From positions 1 through 44,461 of the forward strand of contig CAYTKT010000014.1 of NCBI GenBank assembly GCA_964438605.1: a stretch of 44,461 nucleotides of DNA, in the 5' to 3' direction. Made by a program: the position numbers and the translations under genes. The notes under the pieces are model-generated. The model was not told the DNA's origin. It worked only from the letters and a program-made list of their open reading frames with translations, and searched no databases. Below are positions 17,582-26,762 of this stretch, piece after piece. Within the stretch, counting starts at the first letter, position 1. Every line of letters starts with the position of its first letter. This DNA comes from Alangreenwoodia sp964438605. Its GTDB lineage: Bacteria > Bacillota > Clostridia > Peptostreptococcales > Anaerovoracaceae.

Positions 17582-20500
17582 TTACTGCGGATCGTTTACG
17601 ACGCCAGGCGGTGTCGCCGGATGCTGCGTCCCTGTGTTCTGATTTGGCGATTCCGAAGGAGTTTGACCGTTCTGGGAGCCTGAGTTCGGGGCAGTAGAAG
17701 GGTTCGTCTGGGTTGACGAATTATTTGTGCCGTCGTTTTGCTCTGTCGAAGACGAATTCTGATCATCGGACGATTCGGTAACATAAACGCGTTCACCGGT
17801 ATTGGCGTCGATATAGTAACGGCGTCCGTCCTCATCTGTCAGGTATTTCTGTTGGTTCGTTTTATTCGATTTCGAAGAAGATGAGCCGGTGCCGGCGGCT
17901 TTTCCGGTAGGCGATGTGCCTTCAACGTAATATTCGCCGCCCCTGACGTAGATGCCGGAAGGCATGGAACGGAAACTTGACGTTTCTGTGCCGAACGGAG
18001 CCAGCTGTCGCATGATGCGGCTCCACAGTGTTGCTGCGACGGCACTGCCCTGAGACAACTCCATATTGATGTCTGTTCCAATCCAGATGGAGGCGGAAAA
18101 CTGAGGCGTAAAGCCGACGAACCAGGCGTCGTAATTATCCGACGTCGTACCCGTCTTACCTCCGACAGGCATGATACCGATAGCGGCTCGGCGTGCGATA
18201 CCGTTTGTGACAGTCGTTTTCAGAATATCTGTCATGATGAAAGCGACCGTTTCATCAAAGACTTTCGTTTCTTCAGGATTCTTTTCGAGCAGAATGTTAC
18301 CCTGCGCATCGGTGACTTTCGTGTAAGTGGTCGGTTCGACATGGGTACCGCCGTTCGGGAATGTTCCATAAGCCGAGGCCATTTCCAGCGGCGAGATCCC
18401 TTGTGTCATGCCGCCCAGTCCGAGAGCCGCCGCATTTTTGTCGTTCGTAGCGCCGTCCTCTACAATGGTCGAGATGCCGTTCTTCTTGAGGAAATCGATG
18501 GAATAATCGTATCCTATATCATTGATCAGCTTTACAGACGGAACGTTCTTTGAATTTTCGACACAGTAGCGCAGCGTTACCCAGCCGTCGTACCTGTTCG
18601 GCGTGTTGGTCGGCCATGTTCGTCCGTTTACGATATTTGGGGCATCTTCAATCGTGCTGCCGGCAGTCCAGCCTGTGCCCTTATCGACGCCCGACTGGAT
18701 TGCCGGCCCGTATACGCCGATCGGTTTGATAGAGGAACCGGGTTGACGCGGATTATCCGCACGGTTGTACAGGAGTTTGCCTTTCAGGCTGCGTCCGCCG
18801 ACCATGACCTTGATCTGACCTGTGGAAAATTCTGTAACAACCATAGAACTCTGAGGCTGGATTGTCGCCTGGCGCAGCGTATAAGCTGAAGGATCGACGG
18901 AGACGGTGTTGCCGTCGTAGAGGAAGATATTCTTTTCACTGTTCATGAATTCTCCACTGATAACGAGATTGCCGTCGCTGTCTTTCGTTTTATACTTCTT
19001 GTCGATATTGCCGATGACGCCGCCGTTGACGCTGTACAGAATACCGTTTTCCATATAATAGAATTTCTTAAATTCGATCTGCTCTTCTTTTGAGCCGTTT
19101 CCCGCATTAATGTTGTAGAATGCGAGCCGTTTTCCGGCCAAAAGCGTCAGACTGCCATCGTCGGCAACGCGGAATTCGTCATCATGCAACGTGAAGATGC
19201 CGTCAGAATCGAACATATTCGACCGGCTGTACAGCAGAATATTGTGATCCGAGTCGATAATATTTCCTCTGCTGTCCTTATTCGGATTGATTCGCGGGAA
19301 ATTGGAATTCTTGCTGAATTCTTCCTCGGCGATTTGCTGCATCTCCACATTTAATGTGCTGTAAACATGAATGCCTGACCTGAGGATTTTTTCGACGGAA
19401 TCTTCGTTTGTATTGTACTGTTCCATGAGGTCTTCTTTGACTTCCTCAAGGCAGTAATCTGAAAAATAAGAGGAAACGATTTGCGTATCAGGCGTCGGAT
19501 GCATGTCGGCCTTCATGTCTTCCGCAATGGCCATGTCGTATTCCTCCTGCGTGATTTTGTTCTGCTCGAGCATATTTTTGAGAACGAGATGCTGACGTGA
19601 AAGGAAGGTGTCGTCATAAACAGTCGTGTACGTATCACCCATCAGCAGGATGTTTTCGTTATCAGCGGAAACCTCCTCATTATAATAATTCTTGAGAGGT
19701 GACAGCTTTGACGGGCTCTTCGGCAAAGCGGCGAGTGTCGCACACTCGGCGAGTGTGAGTTCGCTTACGTCACAGCCGAAATATGCGTTCGCCGCAGTCT
19801 GGACGCCGTAGGTATTATAACCTAACGGAATCGTATTCAGATATGCTTCTAAAATCTGGTCTTTTTCAAGATTGTGTTCCAGAAGAATCGTGTAGTACGC
19901 CTCGCGGATTTTTCTCGACATGGTGCGCTCGCCGTTGAGCCACAAGTTCCTGGCAAGCTGTTGAGTGATCGTGCTCGTGCCGCCGATGTCTTTGCCGGTA
20001 GTGAGGCTCTCTTTGATTGCACCGAAGATACGAACGATATTAAAGCCGTTATGTTCAAAAAATGTTTTGTCTTCAATAGATACAAAAGCGTCGATCAGAT
20101 CCTGTGGAAGCTGGTCGTATGTGACGTTCGTCCTGTTTTGGAGTGTATCGACGTATTCGAAGACTTCGCCCTGGTCGTCGTGGATCGTCGATGTCTGGTT
20201 CAGTTCGGCATAAATGTTGTCAGGGTCTACCTCCGGTGTTGTAAAAATGATAAAACCGACGTATGCGACTGCCGTGAGAACGCACAGAATGATCAGCAGC
20301 AAGAACCATTTGAGAATGCGCCGTATCAGCGATTTTTTCTTTCTTTTCTTCTTTTTGCGGGCTTTTCTGCCGCTTGCGATGTTTTCGTTGTCCATATTTT
20401 TTATATCGTTATTTAATGTATCTGCTGTGTTGGAATTTTGCTGGTTTGCTGCGTTTCCCATAATGCCCGCAGCTTCGGCGGCCTGTTGGCCGAGAGAAAT

Positions 20501-21205
20501 ACCGGTTGGTTTTGGTCCGCCTTGTTGTTCTGTAATGTCCGTCGTCGCATCGTTTCCGCCTGTTGTGACATCTGCGTCCTCTGTTTCGGAGGCCGGTTTG
20601 TCATTTTGTTTGTCTGCTGCGCCGGAAGTGTTCGGATTTACGTTGTTTGATGAGCCTGTATCAGAGTCTGTCTGCGGAAAGTTCTGATTGCCGGCTTCGT
20701 CGGAGGAGGTGGAATTTAAAACGTTTGAGCCATTCGTATCATTTGAGCCGTCTGCACTGAGAACCGGGTTGTTTGAGTGAAATCCGGCGGAAGCCACGTC
20801 GGTACCCGTCGCAGTATCCGCTGCAGTTTCTTCTTCAAGCATAATATCGAGCTCATCAAAGATGCTGAGATCGGGGTCTTTTGCCGAGGCGGCTTTCTGT
20901 CGGATTTTAGAATGTTCTGATATGGCAGCTGCGTCAAGCCGCTGATCCTTTGGAATTCTGATTGTGGCGGAGGTGGCGCCGCGATCCTGAAGCTGTAAGA
21001 GATCAAGATCATCGTCAAGACCCAGGTCCGCAAGACTGTGGATCTCAATATCTCCTGTTTTTACGAGATTTTGCGGATCGTATGCGTCAGAATTGCTTTG
21101 CGGGAGATTTTGTGAATAATCATCCCGTTCGGAAGGCTGTCCGCCCATGCCGCCGGAATTTATGCCAGACGGCATATTTTCTGAATTGTCGAATTTATCT
21201 GTCAT
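17582..21205 (-). CDS. pbpA: Class A penicillin-binding protein (bifunctional glycosyltransferase/transpeptidase)
   Basis: 1207 residues, longer than the usual 700-900 because of tails at both ends. ATG preceded by TTTGGAGG. It polymerises lipid II and cross-links peptidoglycan. Residues 1-285 are cytoplasmic, acidic, Asn/Asp/Ser/Thr-rich low complexity ending in a Lys/Arg cluster, followed by one transmembrane helix at about 295-318. The GT51 domain carries SIEDKTFFEHNG with catalytic Glu378, GGTSTITQQLARN and RKIREA. The transpeptidase domain has SSIK with nucleophile Ser824 and Lys827, the SKN motif, and KTGT with Lys1017. The last 110 residues are Ser/Asn/Thr/Pro-rich and probably wall-spanning. 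It is transcribed divergently from the gene at 21566 from overlapping promoters. The symbol is a generic choice for a PBP1A-type enzyme. Confidence 0.95.
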   Translation of the reverse strand: MTDKFDNSENMPSGINSGGMGGQPSERDDYSQNLPQSNSDAYDPQNLVKTGDIEIHSLADLGLDDDLDLLQLQDRGATSATIRIPKDQRLDAAAISEHSKIRQKAASAKDPDLSIFDELDIMLEEETAADTATGTDVASAGFHSNNPVLSADGSNDTNGSNVLNSTSSDEAGNQNFPQTDSDTGSSNNVNPNTSGAADKQNDKPASETEDADVTTGGNDATTDITEQQGGPKPTGISLGQQAAEAAGIMGNAANQQNSNTADTLNNDIKNMDNENIASGRKARKKKKRKKKSLIRRILKWFLLLIILCVLTAVAYVGFIIFTTPEVDPDNIYAELNQTSTIHDDQGEVFEYVDTLQNRTNVTYDQLPQDLIDAFVSIEDKTFFEHNGFNIVRIFGAIKESLTTGKDIGGTSTITQQLARNLWLNGERTMSRKIREAYYTILLEHNLEKDQILEAYLNTIPLGYNTYGVQTAANAYFGCDVSELTLAECATLAALPKSPSKLSPLKNYYNEEVSADNENILLMGDTYTTVYDDTFLSRQHLVLKNMLEQNKITQEEYDMAIAEDMKADMHPTPDTQIVSSYFSDYCLEEVKEDLMEQYNTNEDSVEKILRSGIHVYSTLNVEMQQIAEEEFSKNSNFPRINPNKDSRGNIIDSDHNILLYSRSNMFDSDGIFTLHDDEFRVADDGSLTLLAGKRLAFYNINAGNGSKEEQIEFKKFYYMENGILYSVNGGVIGNIDKKYKTKDSDGNLVISGEFMNSEKNIFLYDGNTVSVDPSAYTLRQATIQPQSSMVVTEFSTGQIKVMVGGRSLKGKLLYNRADNPRQPGSSIKPIGVYGPAIQSGVDKGTGWTAGSTIEDAPNIVNGRTWPTNTPNRYDGWVTLRYCVENSKNVPSVKLINDIGYDYSIDFLKKNGISTIVEDGATNDKNAAALGLGGMTQGISPLEMASAYGTFPNGGTHVEPTTYTKVTDAQGNILLEKNPEETKVFDETVAFIMTDILKTTVTNGIARRAAIGIMPVGGKTGTTSDNYDAWFVGFTPQFSASIWIGTDINMELSQGSAVAATLWSRIMRQLAPFGTETSSFRSMPSGIYVRGGEYYVEGTSPTGKAAGTGSSSSKSNKTNQQKYLTDEDGRRYYIDANTGERVYVTESSDDQNSSSTEQNDGTNNSSTQTNPSTAPNSGSQNGQTPSESPNQNTGTQHPATPPGVVNDPQ

Positions 21206-21383
21206 ATTGTATTACCTCCAAAGGCCATAAATCCGCCTGTTTTTCGGTATGAAAACCGGCTGCGCGCGGCTCTTGCGGGCGCGTCCGGACTTTCTGGTAT
21301 TTTTGACCGCCGTCGTACCAAACCGCAAAATGGATGGAAATTCCCTGACAGACGGGCCTCGATTCAATATTATAGATAAAAAA

Positions 21384-21412
21384 ATTATACCATAGGCGAA
21401 GTTGACAGGCAA
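21384..21412 (-). promoter_or_regulatory. Minus-strand sigma-A promoter of the PBP gene
   Basis: Read on the minus strand: TTGCCT (plus 21412-21407), 17-nt spacer ending TGG, TATAAT (plus 21389-21384). This is an extended -10 promoter about 180 nt upstream of the PBP start. It interleaves with the plus-strand promoter at 21402-21430. Confidence 0.75.
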
Positions 21413-21430
21413 ATAAATGTTCTCTATAAT
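21402..21430 (+). promoter_or_regulatory. Perfect-consensus sigma-A promoter (TTGACA-N17-TATAAT)
   Basis: TTGACA at 21402-21407 and TATAAT at 21425-21430 with exactly 17 nt between. It would start transcription near 21437, giving a ~130-nt leader for the gene at 21566 and then comEC. Its -35 box shares one base with the -35 of the divergent PBP promoter. Confidence 0.85.
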
Positions 21431-21515
21431 GTATAATAAACATTGAAATTTTCAAGGCTTTCGTTCCATTGGAAGCCTAATGTAAAATTTATATGATAGA
21501 AATTCCAAAAAAGAA

Positions 21516-21544
21516 GTGACAAATCGTTCAAAATAATGTAAAAT
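21516..21544 (+). promoter_or_regulatory. Possible second promoter close to the 21566 gene
   Basis: GTGACA (21516-21521), 17 nt, TAAAAT (21539-21544) preceded by ATG. Its start point would fall almost on the ribosome binding site, so it is less convincing than the promoter at 21402. Confidence 0.35.
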
Positions 21545-21565
21545 AATTACAAAGGAGAGACTGTA

Positions 21566-21979
21566 ATGGACGATACTCATATATCAGAGCAGGAAGCTGT
21601 CCTGAAAATCCCGATCTCTGAGGAAAACATCAGGGAGGAACTTAACTTTTTTAAAGGGATCAGGGAGCAGTTCCGCATATTTGAAAAGCCGACAGAGGAA
21701 ATCGATTTTATCATCAGAAATCTTGAAGAAAAGATTCTTGATTTCGAAAAAGGCAGTCCGATTTTGCCTGACCAGCGTCTGATCGTCGAGGCTATCGAAC
21801 GCCATCCGTATTTCAAGAACCCTTGCGATTATCCGATCCGTCTGCTGACGATTCTGAAATATTTGAAGCGGAAGGGATTCAGTATGAATTACGCGGATAT
21901 CGATATTTATGTGGATCATCTGCTTCAGAAAATGGACGGTGTAAAAAAAGTAGGCAGAGGGCGCTATATGAAAGCGTGA
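21566..21979 (+). CDS. Conserved-looking hypothetical protein, possible winged-helix C terminus
   Basis: 137 residues, soluble, no signal peptide. ATG preceded by AAAGGAGAG. The N-terminal half (about 20-65) is Glu/Ile/Phe-rich and predicted helical, possibly a coiled coil (EELNFFKGIREQF, IDFIIRNLEEKI). The C-terminal half (about 85-137) alternates helix-like segments (PIRLLTILKYLKRKG, YADIDIYVDHLLQKM) and ends VKKVGRGRYMKA, which would suit a small winged-helix fold with a basic beta-wing. I do not recognise the family. It sits between the divergent PBP gene and comEC and may be co-transcribed with comEC, 69 bp downstream. A regulatory role is possible but not shown. Confidence 0.75.
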   Translation: MDDTHISEQEAVLKIPISEENIREELNFFKGIREQFRIFEKPTEEIDFIIRNLEEKILDFEKGSPILPDQRLIVEAIERHPYFKNPCDYPIRLLTILKYLKRKGFSMNYADIDIYVDHLLQKMDGVKKVGRGRYMKA

Positions 21980-22048
21980 GAAGTAAAGGAGAGTAATAAG
22001 CGGCGGTAAGAAGTTAATTGATGTGATAACACCATACAGTCACAGCGT

Positions 22049-25000
22049 ATGAGAAGACCTGCAGTCGCCTGCGCGGTGGGAATCACGGCAGGGATTGCGG
22101 CATATGACGTGTTGGGGAGTTTTCGTTTCCTCGCACTGACAGCCGTATTCCTGCTGTTTTATTTGGCCATAAGATGTAAAAAAATTGAATATAAGTTAAA
22201 AAATATAAACGGAGAAAAAGAGACAACATTTCATCAGACGGGACACCGGGCAGATAAGCAGGAAAGACTGATTCCCGGCGTGTCGCAGTCACAGGAAAAG
22301 GAACGGGCCGCGGGCGCGCCCTTGTCTGCCGTCATAACGTCGTTTACTGCGGCGCTGCTTCTTTTCACGTTATTTTTTGCGGCCGGCGGAGTACGGCTCG
22401 GATTGTCGGAAGGCCGGGGTTCTGTGTTTTCCGGATTTGAGGACCGGGAGATTACAGTCAGCGGACGCGTTTTGTCGCAGTCGGTGAAAAGCGACGGAAG
22501 CCGTGTTTACGTGGTAGACGCATCGCCGGAAGCAGCATGGGAAAATTCTGCTTCCAGGCCGGAAAGCGGAGCAGAAGGCGCGGGCAGCGGTGAAGAGGTG
22601 ACTGCCAGTATAGGTAATGAAGAAAACAAAAGAAGCGGCGCCGGCAAAGATGGAGCAGGTGACGGAAAAATCGAAAGTGACGGTTTTGGCAAAGACGGAG
22701 CCGGTTCAGGAAGCGTGCAGGTCCAGGCAGGAGCGGAGCGCGGCTCGGAGGGTGAGAAACTTTTAATTACGGTCAAGGCGGAAAAGTCGTCCGAAAAGAC
22801 GGCTAAATCATCTGATGATAAAATTCCAGCAGGTGCAGAGCCGCAGTCTGGAAGTTTCACATCGTCAGAAAAGCGAGCGCAGAATGGGCAGGACGGGACG
22901 GTTGCTCTGAGCGGCAGGATTGCGACAGGATGGTATGTCCGTGTCAGAGGTGTCATTTATGAACCGGCAGAAGCGGGGAATCCGAAGGCTTTCGATTATC
23001 GCAGGTATTTGAAGAGCCGCGGGATCAAAATGACGATGTATGCTGAAGCGTCGGGTTTTTGCACACAGTCACCGCCATCGGGCGTTTATGCGCTGCTGTC
23101 CTGGCTCGAAAAGGTCAAGACGGCTTTTTCCGATGCTGTTTCCTCGCGGATGTCAGAGCAGACGTCCGGTCTTTTGCTCGGAATCATGTTCGGTGACAAG
23201 GGCGAACTGGACGAGATGCTTTATGAAGATTTTCAGAAAAACGGAATCGCTCATCTGCTGGCGGTATCCGGCCTTCATGTGTCAATGATTTACGGGATTT
23301 TAGAACTGATTTTCCGCCGGCCTTCGACACTTGCCGGCAATCTGCCGGCTGTCGCTGTCCTTATCATGTATGCGGCTGTATCGGGATTTGCACCGTCTGT
23401 TGTGCGGGCCGTCTTTATGATTTGTGTTCATATCGTCGCAAAGGTCAGCCACAGGCGCTATGATTTTTTATCGTGCATCTCATTCTGCGCTTTGGTGCTT
23501 CTTGTCTGGCGGCCGGAATATCTGTTTTCGGCAGGATTTCAGCTTTCATTTCTCGCCGTTTTGACGATCAGCCTCGTCATGCCTCACGTTCCAGGCGTGG
23601 AAAAGATGAATACCGACGGAAACACAGCGGGAATTATGCAGCGGATCAGCGGCTTGCTGTCAAAAATAAAGCAGCAGGTAGCGGAAATCGTTTTGATGCA
23701 GGCAGGTATGATGCCCATTAGTCTGTATCATTTTCATTATATTTCGATCGGCGCATTTTTCCTGAATATTCCGGCAATCGCTCTTGCCGGATTTATCGTT
23801 CCGGCAGGAACTGCTATTATTCCACTGGCGGCGGTCACAAACAGAGAAATTTTTCCGGCCATGCCGGGGATTTTGGACTGGCTGGGTGAGACGGCGCTCA
23901 GCCTGTTGTGCCAGGTAGAGGAGTTTTTGCTTCAGATATTGATACATATGAATGAATTTCTCGCAGGCACACCGCTTTCTTATCATTACGCGGCATCGCC
24001 GCCTGACGCTGTTTTTCTGTTTTACTACGGCGCACTTTTTTTCCTGAGCAGTGAGGCGGCTGCGTCGTGGATCGGGAAAATACGGCGAGTTGGAAATGTG
24101 CCGGGTGACAGAGCAAAAGAACGGACTCTGGCCGGGAACGGGAGAACGTGTCAGAAACAGGGAACGGAAAGACTTCCTGGCGGCGAGGTGCTGCGGGTTT
24201 TATCCGCGAACGGAAAGCAGGGGCAAAAACGCATGGTGAAATGCAGCTGCGACGGAGAGGAACCGCGTTTGTCTGCGCACAAACGGTTGTGGCGTCATAT
24301 CATGGAAAATAGGCGGCAATACAGGCGGCTAATATCATTTCTTGTTGTTCTTGCGGTTATCAGCGGTATCGTGGGAACTTATCTTCAATATGATATGCTG
24401 ACGGCTGATCTCGTTTTCGTTGACGTAGGGCAGGGCGACTGTGCGCATTTGAAAGCCGGCGGCGGGATTGATCTGATGTTTGACAGCGGCGGACGTGAAT
24501 CTTTTGATAAAGAAAAAGAAGATGATGAATATGACGTGGGAACAGAAATTCTGATTCCGTATTTTCTCGCTAACGGCGTTCCCGATATTGACCTTGCAGT
24601 TATCAGCCATCTTCACCAGGATCATTGTGGTGGCCTTGAAACGATGACGGCAGGCGTGCGGGTGAAAAAGCTGCTTCTGTCTGCTGTTTACCGGTCGCAG
24701 TCGGCTGAAATTTCAGAGCGGTTTCAGATTCCAAAGGAGGACATCCTGTTCGCGGCGGCGGGCGATGTCATCAAAACAGGCGGCGTAACGCTGCGTGTGC
24801 TGGCACCGGCGCGCAGAACGGAAGAAGAAAACAGAAAGATACTTGAAAATTCAGATGACGAAAACGAGTTGAGCTTGATTGTCCGGGCGGAATATAAGGG
24901 ACGTAGCGTTTTGTTTACGGGAGATATTGATTCTGATTACGAGAAAGCGCTCGTGGACGAGTACGCGGGAAACAGGAATCAGGAAGATGCGGGAATCGCA

Positions 25001-25276
25001 GAAGGTATGCCGGCTGCCTCATCTCTTTTGAGGACAGATATTTTGAAGGTCGCACATCATGGCAGCAAATATTCATCCTGTGACACGTTTTTGAGCGCCG
25101 TTTCGCCGGAGGTAGCCGTAATTCAGGTCGGGCGTAATTATTACGGCCATCCTTCGCCTGATGTGTTGGAACGATTAGCAGCCCACAACGCACATATTTT
25201 CCGGAATGACGAGAACGGAGCGGTACTCGTGCGATTCGGGCGCCATTTGTCGCTGAAAACCGTGAAAAAATCTTGA
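22049..25276 (+). CDS. comEC: ComEC/Rec2-type DNA internalisation channel protein
   Basis: 1075 residues. The start MRRPAVACAVG matches family N termini, although no Shine-Dalgarno sequence is seen upstream. ComEC conducts single-stranded DNA across the membrane during natural transformation. It has an N-terminal membrane segment and an OB-like (DUF4131) domain ending NPKAFDYRRYLKSRGI. The Competence membrane domain spans about 360-680 (GLLLGIMFGDK, NGIAHLLAVSGLHVSM, LSFLAVLTISL). The C-terminal metallo-beta-lactamase-like domain has VFVDVGQGDC, HLHQDH (His854, His856, Asp858, His859), FTGDID and KVAHHGSKYSS. Two low-complexity inserts enlarge it: about 161-288 (Gly/Glu/Lys/Ser-rich, with repeated GKDGAG) inside the OB domain, and a basic linker at about 690-770. 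No comEA lies directly upstream; an unrecognised gene precedes it. Confidence 0.95.
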   Translation: MRRPAVACAVGITAGIAAYDVLGSFRFLALTAVFLLFYLAIRCKKIEYKLKNINGEKETTFHQTGHRADKQERLIPGVSQSQEKERAAGAPLSAVITSFTAALLLFTLFFAAGGVRLGLSEGRGSVFSGFEDREITVSGRVLSQSVKSDGSRVYVVDASPEAAWENSASRPESGAEGAGSGEEVTASIGNEENKRSGAGKDGAGDGKIESDGFGKDGAGSGSVQVQAGAERGSEGEKLLITVKAEKSSEKTAKSSDDKIPAGAEPQSGSFTSSEKRAQNGQDGTVALSGRIATGWYVRVRGVIYEPAEAGNPKAFDYRRYLKSRGIKMTMYAEASGFCTQSPPSGVYALLSWLEKVKTAFSDAVSSRMSEQTSGLLLGIMFGDKGELDEMLYEDFQKNGIAHLLAVSGLHVSMIYGILELIFRRPSTLAGNLPAVAVLIMYAAVSGFAPSVVRAVFMICVHIVAKVSHRRYDFLSCISFCALVLLVWRPEYLFSAGFQLSFLAVLTISLVMPHVPGVEKMNTDGNTAGIMQRISGLLSKIKQQVAEIVLMQAGMMPISLYHFHYISIGAFFLNIPAIALAGFIVPAGTAIIPLAAVTNREIFPAMPGILDWLGETALSLLCQVEEFLLQILIHMNEFLAGTPLSYHYAASPPDAVFLFYYGALFFLSSEAAASWIGKIRRVGNVPGDRAKERTLAGNGRTCQKQGTERLPGGEVLRVLSANGKQGQKRMVKCSCDGEEPRLSAHKRLWRHIMENRRQYRRLISFLVVLAVISGIVGTYLQYDMLTADLVFVDVGQGDCAHLKAGGGIDLMFDSGGRESFDKEKEDDEYDVGTEILIPYFLANGVPDIDLAVISHLHQDHCGGLETMTAGVRVKKLLLSAVYRSQSAEISERFQIPKEDILFAAAGDVIKTGGVTLRVLAPARRTEEENRKILENSDDENELSLIVRAEYKGRSVLFTGDIDSDYEKALVDEYAGNRNQEDAGIAEGMPAASSLLRTDILKVAHHGSKYSSCDTFLSAVSPEVAVIQVGRNYYGHPSPDVLERLAAHNAHIFRNDENGAVLVRFGRHLSLKTVKKS

Positions 25277-25283
25277 TTTTTCG

Positions 25284-25312
25284 TTTCTGTACAATAATGT
25301 TTGTGCTATAAT
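25284..25312 (+). promoter_or_regulatory. Extended -10 promoter of the first CoA-transferase
   Basis: TGC-TATAAT (TATAAT at 25307-25312) with a weak -35 (TTTCTG, 25284-25289) at 17-nt spacing, about 120 nt upstream of the ATG at 25431. Confidence 0.55.
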
Positions 25313-25430
25313 TTAACATAGTATGCGATGATGTATTGTATTGAATATTTCAGAGTTGAATATAGCGATACCAATGATATTACTAAATATTTAATATGGA
25401 ATTATTAGATTATTAACGGAGGTTCTGGAA

Positions 25431-26750
25431 ATGGGAGACTGGAAAGCGGAGTATCGGAATAAGCTCTGCACAGCCGATGAGGCAGTCGGCCTGATCAGAA
25501 ACGGCGACCGTGTTCTAATCGGCGGGGTCGGAGCACGTCCGAAACACCTGGTGGCGGCGCTTGTCAAAAACGCGGAGTCTTATAGAGATGTGGTGATCAT
25601 ACATGGTCTTAGCCACGGGGGCGAAGATTATGTAAAGGAGGAATACCGGGAGAATTTCAGGTATGAATCGCTGTTCGTTCCGGCGACGCTGAGAAATGCG
25701 GTGGCCGAAGGAAGAGGTTCACTGGTTCCCGTCTATTTCGGAGAGATCGGTCAGATGATTCTTGACGGCAATCTGAAGATCGATGTCTTTATGTTGCAGG
25801 CTTCGCAGCCGGATGCTCACGGCTTTTGCAGCTGCGGCGTGAATGCGGATTTCATTCAGGAGGCGCTTGAGGCCGCTGACAGGGTGATTCTTCAGGTGAA
25901 TTCAAAGATGCCGCGCAACGTGGGCCGTGATAGTCTCGTACATATCAGCAAAGTCGATAAGATTGTGGAATTTGACGAACCGCTTCCGGTTTTGCCGCGT
26001 CCTGTGATTACAGACGTGGAACGAAAAATCGGCGAATACTGCGCCTCTCTCGTGGAAGACGGCAGTACGCTTCAGATCGGGATCGGCTCGCTGCCTGATG
26101 CGATTTGCGAGGCTCTTATGTCGAAAAAGAATCTCGGAATCCATTCTGAGATGATTGCTGATGGCGTGATGAATTTGTATAAGGCGGGCGTCATTACGAA
26201 TACGGAAAAGACGAACGAAAAGGGTACGATGCTGACGACGTTTGCTTTAGGTACTCAGGAGTTATATGATTTTATAGATAATAACCCGGCACTGACGCTG
26301 GCGCGGGCGCATTATGTCAACGATCCGTTTGTGATTGCGCAGTGTTCCAATTTTGTAAGTATTAATACTTGTATTGAAGTAGATTTAATGGGACAGGTTG
26401 TATCCAGTTCTGTAGGATTTCGACAGGTCAGCGGAGTCGGCGGGCAGCTCGATTTTGTGCGGGGGGCGACGATTACGCTTGACAAAAAGGGAAAATCGGT
26501 TATCGCTATGACGTCTACTCATGAAAAGAACGGTGTCGTCTATTCGAGGATTAAGCCGTTTATTACGGACGGTTCTGCTGTTACGATTACGAGACAGGAT
26601 GCTGATTATTTTGTTACGGAATACGGGATTGCGCGGCTGAAGGGCAAGACGCTGAAGGAACGCGCGAGAGCGCTGATTGAAATTGCGCATCCTGATTTTC
26701 GCGATGAGCTGATTGCTGAATATGAGAGGCGCTTTAAGAGCGATTATTGA
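25431..26750 (+). CDS. Acetyl-CoA hydrolase/transferase family CoA-transferase (4-hydroxybutyrate or butyryl-CoA type)
   Basis: 439 residues, typical for the family; ATG preceded by ACGGAGG. Family I CoA-transferases move CoA from an acyl-CoA to a carboxylate (for example acetyl-CoA to 4-hydroxybutyrate, or butyryl-CoA to acetate) in anaerobic amino-acid or butyrate fermentation. Visible motifs: the N-terminal DWKAEYRNKLCTADEAV, GFCSCGVNADF, LQIGIGSLPDAI, the active-site segment GIHSEM with Glu240 (the expected catalytic glutamate) and the C-terminal SGVGGQLDFVRGA glycine-rich loop. Substrate cannot be fixed from sequence. It is a paralogue of the gene at 28769; holA lies between them. A 13-bp perfect hairpin spans its stop codon. 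Confidence 0.93.
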   Translation: MGDWKAEYRNKLCTADEAVGLIRNGDRVLIGGVGARPKHLVAALVKNAESYRDVVIIHGLSHGGEDYVKEEYRENFRYESLFVPATLRNAVAEGRGSLVPVYFGEIGQMILDGNLKIDVFMLQASQPDAHGFCSCGVNADFIQEALEAADRVILQVNSKMPRNVGRDSLVHISKVDKIVEFDEPLPVLPRPVITDVERKIGEYCASLVEDGSTLQIGIGSLPDAICEALMSKKNLGIHSEMIADGVMNLYKAGVITNTEKTNEKGTMLTTFALGTQELYDFIDNNPALTLARAHYVNDPFVIAQCSNFVSINTCIEVDLMGQVVSSSVGFRQVSGVGGQLDFVRGATITLDKKGKSVIAMTSTHEKNGVVYSRIKPFITDGSAVTITRQDADYFVTEYGIARLKGKTLKERARALIEIAHPDFRDELIAEYERRFKSDY

Positions 26751-26762
26751 TCGCTCTTAAAG
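26732..26762 (+). other. Perfect 13-bp hairpin spanning the CoA-transferase stop codon
   Basis: Arms CTTTAAGAGCGAT (26732-26744) and ATCGCTCTTAAAG (26750-26762) surround a 5-nt loop; the TGA stop is at 26748-26750. No T-run follows, so it is not a standard terminator. It may stabilise or punctuate the 3' end of the mRNA. Confidence 0.75.

Noticed and set aside
17275..17697. 140-codon plus-strand open frame opposite the PBP 3' end
   Set aside because: It crosses two hairpins/terminators and overlaps the PBP tail. No family features.
20214..20687. Plus-strand open frame rich in Phe, Leu and Ser opposite the PBP N terminus
   Set aside because: Anti-sense shadow of the Asp/Asn/Lys-rich N-terminal region and membrane anchor of the PBP.
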